Below, one piece after another: positions 16,903-25,597 of a DNA stretch of 64,000 nt (position 1 is the first letter of the stretch; every line of letters starts with the position of its first letter). The stretch spans positions 186,001 to 250,000 of the forward strand of contig CAVYYV010000006.1 of assembly GCA_963772815.1 (NCBI GenBank), given 5' to 3'. Position numbers and translations under genes: made by a program. Origin of the DNA: DATFFO01 sp963772815. GTDB taxonomy: Bacteria; Actinomycetota; Acidimicrobiia; Spongiisociales; ZC4RG35. The notes below the pieces were generated by a model that did no database searches, was not told the DNA's origin, and worked only from the letters and a program-made list of their open reading frames with translations.

Positions 16903-18198
16903 CTACAGGACCGAGGCCGCCATCTCGGCCAGTGGCGAACGAATGGTGCGATCGAGGGTGACGTGCCCGAACAGCGGGGAACCCTTGAACTTCTCGATCA
17001 GGGCCGCCATGCCCCCGTACGGAGAGATGTAGGGGTTGTCGACCTGTGACAGGTCACCGCAGAACACGACCTTGGAATTGCGGCCCATTCGGGTCAGGAT
17101 CACCTTGAGGGTCGAGAGCTCCAGGTTCTGGGCCTCATCGATTATGACGAACTCGTCGGTGATGGAGCGTCCCCGCAGGTAGGTGACGGCGGCCAGCTCC
17201 AGCTCACCGCGTGCCACCAACTCCTCAACGGCAGCGCGTGCACCGTCGACCCCGCCTTCCGAGAAGAGGGCGTAGAGGTTGTCGTTGACCGCCGCCATCC
17301 AGGGGGCGAGTTTCTCGGACAGGTCCCCGGGAAGGAACCCGACCTCCTGACGCCCCACCGCCACCAGCGGCCGGTAAACGGACACGCGTCGGTAGCGCTG
17401 CTGTTCCAGGACCTGCTCCAGAGCAGCAGCTAGGGCGAGGAAAGTCTTGCCCGTTCCGGCGTTTCCCATCATGGACACGGCGGGGATGTCGGGATCGAGT
17501 AGATGGTGCAGGGCCACGGTCTGGGCCAGGTTCTTCGGCTCCACACCGAAGGCCCGCACATGGGTCGGGACACGCTCCAGAGTGGACATCTCGCCGGCCT
17601 CCACCACCCGGGCCAGCCCCGACCGGGACCGGCCCGCCCGCAACACGACGAACTCGTTCACCAGGGCGTCGACCTCGATCGAGATCTTGCCGGCCTCGAA
17701 CAGGCCATCGAGGGTGGCGGCATCGACGTCGTGCTCTACCACGCCGGAGTGAAGGGCATCCACCTCCACGGTGTCGCCTCGATAGTCCTGCACCTCCACA
17801 CCAAGCTGGGCCGCCTTGATCCGCAACGAGGCGTCTTTGGTCACGAGCACCGGGGAATCCATGTTGAAGCAGGTGGCGAGGATGCGATGGTCGGGCGTGG
17901 TCGGGTCAAGCACCTTGGGCAGCCGATCGGACGTGATCCCGTTGAGCTCGATCCGCAGCCTCCCACCTGACGGCAGCATCACCGGTTCCCTCAGACCGCC
18001 CGGCAGCGAGGCACCCAGAGACTCGAGCAGCCGGATCGCGGCTCTGGCATTGGAGCCCACCTCGTCTGGACGGGTCTTCTTGCGATCCAGCTCTTCGACC
18101 ACCACCAGCGGCAGCACCACATCGTGCTCATCGAACCGGAGCAGGGAGTGGGGGTCGGCCAACAGGACGCACGTGTCCAGAACGAAGGTGCGGGTCAC
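16903..18198 (-). CDS. phoH: PIN domain-PhoH ATPase fusion (PhoH2 type)
   Basis: 431 aa. An N-terminal PIN RNase domain (about 1-150) with acidic residues in VLDTCVLL, VVVEELD and TPDHRIL is followed by a PhoH ATPase domain (about 220-431) with Walker A GNAGTGKTF and Walker B FVIIDEAQN. Mycobacterial PhoH2 proteins of this type are reported as ATP-dependent RNA helicase/RNases. The GTG at 18198 is preferred over the upstream frame start (18222) because AGGAG precedes it by 9 nt. It is followed by the structured element and convergent hrpB. Downstream member of a methyltransferase/phosphatase neighbourhood on the same strand. Confidence 0.9.
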   Translation of the reverse strand: MTRTFVLDTCVLLADPHSLLRFDEHDVVLPLVVVEELDRKKTRPDEVGSNARAAIRLLESLGASLPGGLREPVMLPSGGRLRIELNGITSDRLPKVLDPTTPDHRILATCFNMDSPVLVTKDASLRIKAAQLGVEVQDYRGDTVEVDALHSGVVEHDVDAATLDGLFEAGKISIEVDALVNEFVVLRAGRSRSGLARVVEAGEMSTLERVPTHVRAFGVEPKNLAQTVALHHLLDPDIPAVSMMGNAGTGKTFLALAAALEQVLEQQRYRRVSVYRPLVAVGRQEVGFLPGDLSEKLAPWMAAVNDNLYALFSEGGVDGARAAVEELVARGELELAAVTYLRGRSITDEFVIIDEAQNLELSTLKVILTRMGRNSKVVFCGDLSQVDNPYISPYGGMAALIEKFKGSPLFGHVTLDRTIRSPLAEMAASVL

Positions 18199-18306
18199 GA
18201 AGGAGATCTCCTGGCGAGGCAATGCCGGACCATCATCACTCAGGAATCGCCCGCAACCAAGGACCCCGACCGATGCCGGCGCCGACGAGCCACCCGGCCC
18301 GAGCGC

Positions 18307-18885
18307 TCAGGCCGAGAAGACCGACACGAACTGCGGACTCTTGAAGAGGTCGAACTCGTGGTGGGTCTCCGACCAGCCCAGCGGCTCCACCATCGACCTG
18401 AGCCTGGCGGGCCACAGCTTCTGGCAGTGGACCTCCCTGGCCCGGAAGGGGGTGCCGTGGAGGATGATCGAGGTCGGAATCGCATAGAGGCCCATGATGG
18501 GCTCGGCGGGATAGATGAACAGGGCCCGTCCCCCCGGCCGAAGCACACGGGCCATCTCCGTCAGCGCTGCCTCCAGGGCCGGTAGGTGCTCGAGGGCGTG
18601 GACCGAGATGATCACGTCGAATGAGCCGTCGTCGAAGTCCAGGTCCTCGGCTTGCATGGTACGCACACGGTCGGTGCCCGAGACGTCGGAGGCCTGGGGA
18701 TTGGCGTCGATGCCGAAGATGTCCACGCCCCGCTCCGCCAGGCGCTTGGTGAGATGCCCGGCCCCGCACCCGACCTCGAGCACCTGCTCGCCCACCATCG
18801 AGCCGAGCAGTTGGTCGACCTTGTCGAGATGCGATGAATCCCATCGATTGATCAACGCGTAGCGGCGACTGTCGTAGGCGGTCAT
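18307..18885 (-). CDS. Class I SAM-dependent methyltransferase
   Basis: 192 aa. SAM motif I is VLEVGCGAGHL (about residues 35-45), then an acidic residue at FGIDANP and FDVIISVHALEHLP. It has the short UbiE/Methyltransf_11 fold; the substrate is unknown (small molecule or lipid). The ATG at 18885 overlaps the tandem phosphatase TGA by 4 nt, so the two are translationally coupled. Confidence 0.87.
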   Translation of the reverse strand: MTAYDSRRYALINRWDSSHLDKVDQLLGSMVGEQVLEVGCGAGHLTKRLAERGVDIFGIDANPQASDVSGTDRVRTMQAEDLDFDDGSFDVIISVHALEHLPALEAALTEMARVLRPGGRALFIYPAEPIMGLYAIPTSIILHGTPFRAREVHCQKLWPARLRSMVEPLGWSETHHEFDLFKSPQFVSVFSA

Positions 18886-20123
18886 GATCTGAGCCGATCG
18901 CCGTCGAGATGAGGGGCGATCGCATAGTCGCACAAAATCGGGCCCTGTTCGCTCAGCGCCACATGAGTGAACGAGGTGTTCTCGGGAGTGTGGAGCCCGG
19001 ACCTGGGAGCAGAGAGATCGCCGCCCAGGGTGCCGAGATAGGCACGGATCGCCCCTCCATGGGAAACGACGCCCGTCACCTCCCCAGGCTCGGCCACCAA
19101 CCCGGCCAGGGTGGCGACGACGCGATCGGTGAGATCCTTCCAAGTCTCGCCTCGCTCACCACGGGCCAGGTCCTCACCCTCCTCGTAGATACGCCGCACC
19201 AGGTCGGGCCAGCGCTGAGCGATGTCGTCCATGTCCAGCCCCTCCCAATCTCCCATGGCGATCTCCATGAGACCATCCATGGGCATGGGTGAATCTGAGG
19301 CTATGGCAGCGGCCGTCGCCATGGCCCGCTCGAGAGGAGAGGTATAGACGCGGCGCAGCGGCCCATACCAGTCCGCCAGGAGCCGTGCCTGGGTCTCGCC
19401 GACCTCGTCCAGGCCCCAACACGACTGCCCCTGACAGCGGCCTTCGTCGTTGGCCTTGGTCCGGCCATGACGGATCAGGGCCAGCACCGCATTGCCATCG
19501 GCCAGCTGCCGGCGAGTGAGCGTGCCGATGGGATCGAGATGGGTGGAGTCGTTGAAGCGGGCCAGGCGCCAGCCACCCGGCTCGCCGACCAAGTGGGTCA
19601 GTGACGTGTTGGAGACGATGCGATGAGCCCGGCGGGTCACGGGGGGCAACGCCCGCGAAATGATGGTGTCGATCACCGCGCCGTGGGTGACCACCGCCGC
19701 CCGACCCGACGGTCCTATTTGGTCGGCGATCTCGTCCACCAGATCCCAGATTCGAGCGCCTACATCGCTGAGCCGCTCACCGTCGCCACCAAAGCGCTCG
19801 TCGGCGCCCGAGTACACAGCCCTGAGCCGGGCGGCATCGGTGGACGTGACGGCGGAGAAGGTCCTGCCCTCCCAGCTCCCCAGGTCGATCTCGACCGCTC
19901 TCTCGTCGGTGCGGAGTCCATCGACAAATGCTCCGGCGGTGTCGATCGCCCGGATCAGGGGAGAGGAGACGACGGCGTCGAAGCGGTGCTCCTCGAGTCG
20001 CGCCGCTAGAGCCTCGACCTGAGTGCGGCCCGTGACCGACAGCGCCGAGTTTCCCCGCCCCTGCCAGGTCTGGGCGAGGTTGGCGTTGGACTCGGCGTGA
20101 CGAACGAGGACTATCTCAGGCAT
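18882..20123 (-). CDS. Tandem histidine phosphatase (two phosphoglycerate-mutase-like domains)
   Basis: 413 aa made of two complete histidine-phosphatase domains. Domain 1 (about 1-200): LVRHAES with catalytic H9, RHA in place of RHG, and VTHGAV. Domain 2 (about 213-413): LIRHGRT, SSPLERAM-like TSPLERAM, and VSHGGAI. Single-domain relatives are about 200 aa, so this is an internal duplication or fusion. Substrate unknown (phosphosugar, phospho-amino acid or a nucleotide). Start: ATG at 20123 after a run of Gs; the upstream frame extension enters the repeat element. First gene of a unit with the methyltransferase and perhaps phoH. Confidence 0.85.
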   Translation of the reverse strand: MPEIVLVRHAESNANLAQTWQGRGNSALSVTGRTQVEALAARLEEHRFDAVVSSPLIRAIDTAGAFVDGLRTDERAVEIDLGSWEGRTFSAVTSTDAARLRAVYSGADERFGGDGERLSDVGARIWDLVDEIADQIGPSGRAAVVTHGAVIDTIISRALPPVTRRAHRIVSNTSLTHLVGEPGGWRLARFNDSTHLDPIGTLTRRQLADGNAVLALIRHGRTKANDEGRCQGQSCWGLDEVGETQARLLADWYGPLRRVYTSPLERAMATAAAIASDSPMPMDGLMEIAMGDWEGLDMDDIAQRWPDLVRRIYEEGEDLARGERGETWKDLTDRVVATLAGLVAEPGEVTGVVSHGGAIRAYLGTLGGDLSAPRSGLHTPENTSFTHVALSEQGPILCDYAIAPHLDGDRLRS

Positions 20124-20228
20124 CGCAATACCCCCCTGGTGATCATTGTGCCTGCCCGGTGAGCTCCACCGGTAAACCGGCCGTATTCGGTAACTCGGTC
20201 GCCTCTCGATCACCCGACCGCTCCCCAA

Positions 20229-20284
20229 CGCGTTCTCCCCTACAAAACGGTCCCTCTAGGGGGTCGATTTGCTGATAAAAACGC
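20229..20284 (-). repeat. 56-bp structured element, copy B (just after the hppA stop)
   Basis: Read on the minus strand it begins 3 nt after the hppA TGA and matches copy A at 45 of 56 positions. Compared with copy A the outer stem reads GCGTTTT against AGAACGC: the one change converts a C-G pair to a U-G wobble, so the stem still forms in RNA. The blocks TATCAGCAAA and GTAGGGGAGAACGCG are identical. The inner hairpin is weaker than in A. Confidence 0.85.
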
Positions 20285-20287
20285 GGA

Positions 20288-22345
20288 TCAGTGGGGGAAA
20301 GCAGAGGCAAAGATCAGCGAGACGATGGTCATGACCTTGATGACGATGTTCATGGCGGGGCCGGATGTGTCCTTGAAGGGATCGCCCACCGTGTCGCCGA
20401 TCACCGCCGCCCGGTGGCTGTCCGAGCCCTTGCCGCCATAGGCACCCGACTCGATGAACTTCTTGGCGTTGTCCCAGGCCCCACCGGCATTGGCCATGAA
20501 GATGGCCAGCAGGAACCCGGTCACCAGGGCACCGGCCAGGAGCCCACCGAGCATCTCCACGTTGATGAATCCGACCGCCAGGGGGAGCACGATGGCCAAT
20601 GCGCCGGGTATCACCATCTCCCGAAGGGCCGATGTGGTCGCAATGTCTACGCAGGTGGTGTAATCGGCCCGCACACCGGGAGCGCCCTCACGCAAGCCGA
20701 CGATCTCACGGAACTGACGACGAACCTCGTCGATCATCTGGTTGGCCGCCCGACCCACCGCATTCATGGTCAGGGCTGCGAACAGGAATGGGAACATGCC
20801 ACCCAGGAACAAACCCACGGTGGTCTCGGGCTTGGTCAGGTCGATGCTGTTCAGCCCCACCGCGGCGGTGAACGTGGCGAACAGGGCCAGGGCGGTGACC
20901 GCAGCCGAGGCGATGGCGAAGCCCTTGGCGATGGCGGCGGTCGTGTTGCCCAGGGAGTCGAGCGCGTCGGTCGACCGGCGCACTTCCTCGGGAAGGTGGG
21001 CCATTTCGGCAATACCGCCGGCATTGTCGGCGATGGGGCCATAGGCGTCCACGGAGATGGTAATGCCCAGAGTGGCAAGAACGCCGATGGCGGCGATCGC
21101 CACACCGTAGATCCCGCCGCCGGTTCCCATGGCCCAGTCGCCGGCCCAGTAGGCCGCCCAGATCCCGCCTGCCACGACGATCACGGAGAAGGCCGCGGAC
21201 CGCATGCCCTCGGCGATGCCGGTGATGATCACCGTCGCCGGCCCGGTCTGGGATTGGCGTGCGATCTCCTTGACCGTCTTGTAGTGGTCGGACGTGAACC
21301 ACTCGGAGATCTTTCCGACGAACCAGCCCACGACGAGGCCCACCACCACCGCGATCCAGATCCCGACCGGGTTGTCGATCACATCACCGAACACCCAGTA
21401 GGCGAGCCCGAGGACACCCAGGGCGGTGACTATCAACGAGAAGTTCGTGCCCCGATGGAGGGCGGCGGCCAGGTGTGACTCGTCCTTGGCCCGGACAAGA
21501 AACGACCCGATGATCGAAGCCAGCATGCCCAGTGCCGCCACGGCCAGGGGAAAGACGATCGCCTCGATCTGGAAGCCGGAACCTGAGAATACGAACGCGG
21601 CGTAGGCGATCGGCGCCACCAGAGATCCTGCATAGGACTCGAACAAGTCGGCGCCCATGCCCGCCACGTCGCCGACGTTGTCGCCCACATTGTCGGCGAT
21701 TACGGCCGGATTCCGTGGGTCGTCTTCGGGGATCCCGGCTTCAACCTTGCCCACCAGGTCCGCACCCACATCGGCGGCCTTGGTGTAGATGCCACCACCC
21801 ACGCGGGCGAAAAGGGCGATCGACGACCCGCCCAGGCCGAAGGCGGCGATCACGTCGGCGGCCGGAGCGACAGCCAACAGCCCCGACCGGAGGAAGATGA
21901 GGTAACCCAGGCTGATCCCCAACAGGCCGAGCCCGGCCACGGTGAAGCCCATCACCGCCCCGCCCCGGAAGGCGACCGGGAGGGCGGCAGGTATGCCGCC
22001 GACACGGGCCGCCTCGGTTGTGCGCCCGTTGGCGGCGGTGGCGATCCGCATACCCACGAAGCCCGCGCTTCCCGAGAAGATGGCGCCGAAGACATAGGCC
22101 AGCGCCCTGAAGGCTCCGTCGTCGAGGAGGAGGCCGATCAGCACGGCCATCGCGACGACGAATACGGCCACCCATGAGTACTCGCGCCGAAGAAAGGCCA
22201 TGGCTCCTTCCCGGATGGCGGCGGTGATCTCCTGTATCCGCTCGTTCCCTTGCGGAGCTGCGAGCACGGCCCGGGCGTAGTAGACAGCCAGGGCGAGCGC
22301 CGCCAGACCGGCGGCGAGCGCGACATACAACATCGTATCGGTCAT
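20288..22345 (-). CDS. hppA: Membrane-bound proton/sodium-translocating pyrophosphatase
   Basis: 685 aa with about 16 hydrophobic segments. It couples pyrophosphate hydrolysis to ion pumping across the cytoplasmic membrane. Signature motifs: DVGADLVGKVEAGIPEDDPRNPA (about 200-225; first half is the substrate motif), DNVGDNVGDVAGMGADLFES, and DAYGPIADNAGGIAEM. GNTTAAIAKGFAIASAA has Ala where K+-independent enzymes carry Lys (GNTTKA type), which argues for a K+-dependent enzyme. The ATG at 22345 has GGGAGG upstream. Proton versus sodium specificity is not decided from sequence here. Copy B of the structured element follows its stop codon. Confidence 0.95.
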   Translation of the reverse strand: MTDTMLYVALAAGLAALALAVYYARAVLAAPQGNERIQEITAAIREGAMAFLRREYSWVAVFVVAMAVLIGLLLDDGAFRALAYVFGAIFSGSAGFVGMRIATAANGRTTEAARVGGIPAALPVAFRGGAVMGFTVAGLGLLGISLGYLIFLRSGLLAVAPAADVIAAFGLGGSSIALFARVGGGIYTKAADVGADLVGKVEAGIPEDDPRNPAVIADNVGDNVGDVAGMGADLFESYAGSLVAPIAYAAFVFSGSGFQIEAIVFPLAVAALGMLASIIGSFLVRAKDESHLAAALHRGTNFSLIVTALGVLGLAYWVFGDVIDNPVGIWIAVVVGLVVGWFVGKISEWFTSDHYKTVKEIARQSQTGPATVIITGIAEGMRSAAFSVIVVAGGIWAAYWAGDWAMGTGGGIYGVAIAAIGVLATLGITISVDAYGPIADNAGGIAEMAHLPEEVRRSTDALDSLGNTTAAIAKGFAIASAAVTALALFATFTAAVGLNSIDLTKPETTVGLFLGGMFPFLFAALTMNAVGRAANQMIDEVRRQFREIVGLREGAPGVRADYTTCVDIATTSALREMVIPGALAIVLPLAVGFINVEMLGGLLAGALVTGFLLAIFMANAGGAWDNAKKFIESGAYGGKGSDSHRAAVIGDTVGDPFKDTSGPAMNIVIKVMTIVSLIFASAFPH

Positions 22346-22390
22346 GGGTTGAAAACCTCCCGGGGCAGGATCGGGGAAAACCGCCGCACA

Positions 22391-22396
22391 AGTATA
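22391..22396 (-). promoter_or_regulatory. -10 box TATACT for hppA
   Basis: TATACT on the minus strand, about 45 nt before the hppA ATG, giving a leader of roughly 39 nt that carries the GGGAGG Shine-Dalgarno. The -35 region is poor. The 241-nt divergent gap 22346-22586 holds no other gene that I can see; TAGTCT at 22527-22532 may serve the LCP gene. Confidence 0.4.
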
Positions 22397-22586
22397 GGAA
22401 TGCCTTCCCGGCCGATTCACATCAACCCCGGGCCCGGATCGGAGACGGTCCGGGGCCCATGGCTAGCGGTGACGACGTCACTTCGGACCCAGCAGGGGCG
22501 AGGATCGCATCTTCGCTGCAGGGCGCTAGTCTCGGCCGGCATCGCCGCCCGAGGGGGCGGCCGTTCTGGTTCATGGAGACCTATCG

Positions 22587-23783
22587 ATGAAGCGACTTTC
22601 AACCTTCACTTGTGCCCTGCTCCTGGTACTGGCGGCTTGCAGCGGTGGCGGCGAGCCCACAACGACGACGGTCACCACCACCAGTTCGACCACCACCACC
22701 AGTCCCACGACCACCACCACCACCACCACCGTTCCTCTTCCCACCCTGACGGTGGACGGCGCCGAACCCGATCTGGCTGGCGTCGTCGAAGCCCTGTACG
22801 GCGTGGCCTTCGGTGGCGACGAGCCTGCCGCAGACGCGCCAGTGCTCGCCGCCTTCCATGCCAGCAGCGGCGGCACTCCCCCGGGGAGTGCCGCCGCATC
22901 AGTGGCGAACTGGGGCGACGAGGGGAAGCTGGCCGTGATCGAGGGAGGCGAAGACGTCACCCTGGCGGTGGCCGACCCCACCTGGAGGATTGTCGGAGGG
23001 TGGTGGCCCTCGATGGGCATCCCCAAGCAGCTCGGGACCTTCCCCAAGATCGTGGCTGTGATCGGCTCCGATGCCCGACCAAATGAGAACCGCGAGAGAG
23101 CACGCTCAGATTCGATCCACTTCGTGGCGATGGCCGGCGACGGGACGGCTTCGATCGTGGGTGTGCCCAGAGACTCGTGGGTGGCGATATCCGGTCACGG
23201 TCACAACAAGATCAACGCAGCCCTGGCCTTTGGAGGGCCCGATCTGATGATGCAAACCTTCACTGAGGTGACGTCCCTCGACCTGGACGGCTACATCCTG
23301 ACCGGGTTCGCGGGGTTCCAATCCCTGATATCCGTCCTGGGCGGGCTCGAGATCGACGTCCCGCACGCCTTCAACGACAAGGCGGCGAAGGCTCACCTCA
23401 GCGCCGGTCAGCAGGTACTGAGCGGTGCCGAAGCGTTGGCGATGTCCCGGACCCGCAAGACCCTGGCCCGGGGCGACTTCTCGAGGCAGGAGAACGGTGG
23501 GCTGGTGATCGAGGCTGCTCAGGCGATGCTCAGAGCAGGGGGTGCCAGCGGCATGCCCGACCTCATCTCCGCCGCTCAGCCTTACTTCTCGACCAGCTTC
23601 GCGCCCGACGAGTTGCTGCGTGTGGCGGCGGCCGTGACCCTGGTCGACCCCGATCAGGTGATCAACGAGGTCGCGCCGGGACGGGTGGGCTCGGCCGGTG
23701 GTGCCAGCGTCGTCTTCCTGACCGATGCGGCGCCCGACCTGTTTGCCGACCTGGCCGACGGCCACCTCCAACCCCCCAACTGA
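22587..23783 (+). CDS. LytR-CpsA-Psr (LCP) family lipoprotein
   Basis: 398 aa. Signal peptide with lipobox LAAC (Cys at about residue 18), a Thr-rich linker (about 25-50), an intervening helical region, then an LCP domain from about 150: FPKIVAVIGSDAR, the Arg/Asp-rich RARSDSIHFVAM, SIVGVPRDSWV, HNKINAALAFGGP, and LSGAEALAMSRTRK. LCP enzymes transfer wall polymers from a lipid carrier to peptidoglycan. Most LCP proteins are anchored by an N-terminal membrane helix; lipid anchoring through a lipobox is less usual. GGAGACC precedes the ATG. Confidence 0.87.
   Translation: MKRLSTFTCALLLVLAACSGGGEPTTTTVTTTSSTTTTSPTTTTTTTTVPLPTLTVDGAEPDLAGVVEALYGVAFGGDEPAADAPVLAAFHASSGGTPPGSAAASVANWGDEGKLAVIEGGEDVTLAVADPTWRIVGGWWPSMGIPKQLGTFPKIVAVIGSDARPNENRERARSDSIHFVAMAGDGTASIVGVPRDSWVAISGHGHNKINAALAFGGPDLMMQTFTEVTSLDLDGYILTGFAGFQSLISVLGGLEIDVPHAFNDKAAKAHLSAGQQVLSGAEALAMSRTRKTLARGDFSRQENGGLVIEAAQAMLRAGGASGMPDLISAAQPYFSTSFAPDELLRVAAAVTLVDPDQVINEVAPGRVGSAGGASVVFLTDAAPDLFADLADGHLQPPN
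22657..22745. repeat. Low-complexity ACC/ACG tract encoding a Thr-rich linker
   Basis: Simple-sequence run dominated by ACC and ACG triplets encoding an uninterrupted Thr/Ser linker in the LCP lipoprotein, between the lipid anchor and the folded domain. Triplet runs like this can change length without breaking the frame. Confidence 0.85.
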
Positions 23784-23811
23784 GCGCCGTCAACAGGGCC
23801 GGCTCCGCGCC

Positions 23812-25533
23812 TCAACCGCGCCGGGCCGCCCAGAACTCCATCTTTGAAAGCGGCATCGTGTTCGCCACCGAGTCTCGGGGCACCCACCCCCTCTTGGCCC
23901 ACTCCACGCCGTACTCCATCCGTCCCAGATCCGAGGTGTGATGGCTATCGGTCGAGATGGTCAGCATCACACCGGCCCGCACCGCCTTGCGGATCACGTC
24001 GGCGGTGGCATCGAGCCGATCCAGCGCTCCATTCACCTCCAACGCCACCCCTGTGGCGACCAGGCCCTCGATCACCGAGTCGACATCCAGTTCCACGCCG
24101 GGCCGTCGACCGACGTAGCGACCGCTCAGGTGGCCGATGGCTGTGACTGCGGAGTCCGCCATCGCTTTGAGGACGCGGACGGTCTGCGCCTCCTGGTCGA
24201 GGTCGAAGTGGGAGTGGATCGAAGCCACGCAGAACTCGAACTCTGAACGGAACTCTGCGTCGTAGTCGAGCGATCCGTCCGGCCCGATGTTGAGCTCGCA
24301 TCCGAAGAACAGACGAATGCCGTGGCGTTGTTCCATCTCCCGGATGGCGTCGTGGTGGCGCCGGAATTCCTCCCGGCTCGAGCCGTTGATGGCCAGGTTC
24401 TCGCCATGATCGGTGATGGCTACGTACTCGTAGCCCCGGGCCGCCGCCGCCTTGGCCATGTCCTCGAGACTCGAGCGACCGTCCCCAGACCGCTCCGTGT
24501 GATAGTGCAGATCACCTCGAATGTCGGACAACTCCACCAGACGGGGCAGCCGCCCTTGTGCGGCCGCCTCGATCTCACCGGTGTTCTCGCGCAGCGGGGG
24601 TGGGATGAAGGGAAGCTCGAGAGACGCGTAGATCTCCTCCTCGGTCTTCGATGCCACCACCTCCTCACCCTCCAGCAACCCGTATTCATTGAGGAGCCAA
24701 CCCCGATCGATGGCCCTCTGGCGGAGGACGATGTTGTGGCCCTTCGACCCGGTGAAGTACAGGAGGGCCGAGCCGAGCTGCTCGGGAGCCACCGCCCTCA
24801 CATCGATCTGGAGGCCGGCACGGGTAAGGACGGACGTCTTGGTGTCCCCGTGGCCGATGACTTCGGTGGCGGCCGGATGCGCGGCCATATGGTCCATGAC
24901 CGGGTGGGGATTAGTGGTGGCGACGACGATGTCGATGTCGCCCACCGTGTCGGAGAAGCGACGCAGGCTGCCGCAATAGCAGACTTCGGTCACCGCCTCC
25001 AGGCCCTCCAGCTCCGTCACCAGGCCGCGGGCCAAGGGCAGGGCCTCGGCGATGGGGGTGCGTCGGTCTTTGCCGTGCAGGCCGAGCCGCTCGATGGCCC
25101 GGGCGATCTTCTCCTCTGAGGTCTTGCCGAGCCCGGGCAGCTTCCGGAGCTGCTGGGCTTGGATGGCCGCCTTCAAGTCGTCGACGTTCTCCACATTCAG
25201 CTCGGACCTGAGCAGTGCCAGTGTCTTGGGGCCTAGGCCCGGGATCTTGGTCAACTGCACGAAGTCGGGGGGATAGGTGGCCCGAAGCTGTTCCAATTTG
25301 ACCACTTTCCCCGTGGCCACGAACTCCAGGATCTTGTCGGCAGTCGATCCCCCCACACCTTTGATCTTGACCAGCTCCGCCTTGGGCATGGTGGTTACAT
25401 CCACGCCCGCACCCTCGATGGCTCCCCGGGCATTTTCATAGGCTCTCACCTTGAACGACTGCGGGCTCCCCTCCGCCAAAGTGGTGAGAACGGCCAGCTC
25501 CGACAACATCTCCAGCACGTCCCGGGTGGTCAC
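23812..25533 (-). CDS. polX: DNA polymerase/3'-5' exonuclease PolX
   Basis: 573 aa, standard bacterial PolX length. An N-terminal helix-hairpin-helix/8-kDa region (about 1-150, including VKIKGVGGSTADKI and IPGLGPKT) precedes the family X palm with GSLRR and the metal-binding Asp pair in VGDIDIVV (about 185-200). The C-terminal PHP exonuclease domain (about 335-573) has DLHYHTERSGDG, ITDHGENL, FCVASIHSHF and STDSHHT. Role: gap-filling in base excision repair. GTG start, 6 nt after TAGCCT. Divergent from ftsH. Confidence 0.94.
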   Translation of the reverse strand: MTTRDVLEMLSELAVLTTLAEGSPQSFKVRAYENARGAIEGAGVDVTTMPKAELVKIKGVGGSTADKILEFVATGKVVKLEQLRATYPPDFVQLTKIPGLGPKTLALLRSELNVENVDDLKAAIQAQQLRKLPGLGKTSEEKIARAIERLGLHGKDRRTPIAEALPLARGLVTELEGLEAVTEVCYCGSLRRFSDTVGDIDIVVATTNPHPVMDHMAAHPAATEVIGHGDTKTSVLTRAGLQIDVRAVAPEQLGSALLYFTGSKGHNIVLRQRAIDRGWLLNEYGLLEGEEVVASKTEEEIYASLELPFIPPPLRENTGEIEAAAQGRLPRLVELSDIRGDLHYHTERSGDGRSSLEDMAKAAAARGYEYVAITDHGENLAINGSSREEFRRHHDAIREMEQRHGIRLFFGCELNIGPDGSLDYDAEFRSEFEFCVASIHSHFDLDQEAQTVRVLKAMADSAVTAIGHLSGRYVGRRPGVELDVDSVIEGLVATGVALEVNGALDRLDATADVIRKAVRAGVMLTISTDSHHTSDLGRMEYGVEWAKRGWVPRDSVANTMPLSKMEFWAARRG

Positions 25534-25539
25534 CCATTC

Positions 25540-25545
25540 AGGCTA
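25540..25545 (-). promoter_or_regulatory. -10 box TAGCCT for leaderless polX
   Basis: TAGCCT followed by 6 nt and the polX GTG, in the 64-nt gap divergent from ftsH. No Shine-Dalgarno. Confidence 0.45.
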
Positions 25546-25597
25546 GCCCCCACAGGTCTTTCGCTAACCGGCCGGGTCTGCCACGATTCCCTCTGAA

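Noticed and set aside
16839..20284. The paired 56-bp elements as insertion-sequence ends or integron attC sites
   Set aside because: No transposase or target duplication lies between or beside them, the enclosed genes are ordinary housekeeping types, and the attC core consensus GTTRRRY is not matched (GTTCTTA).
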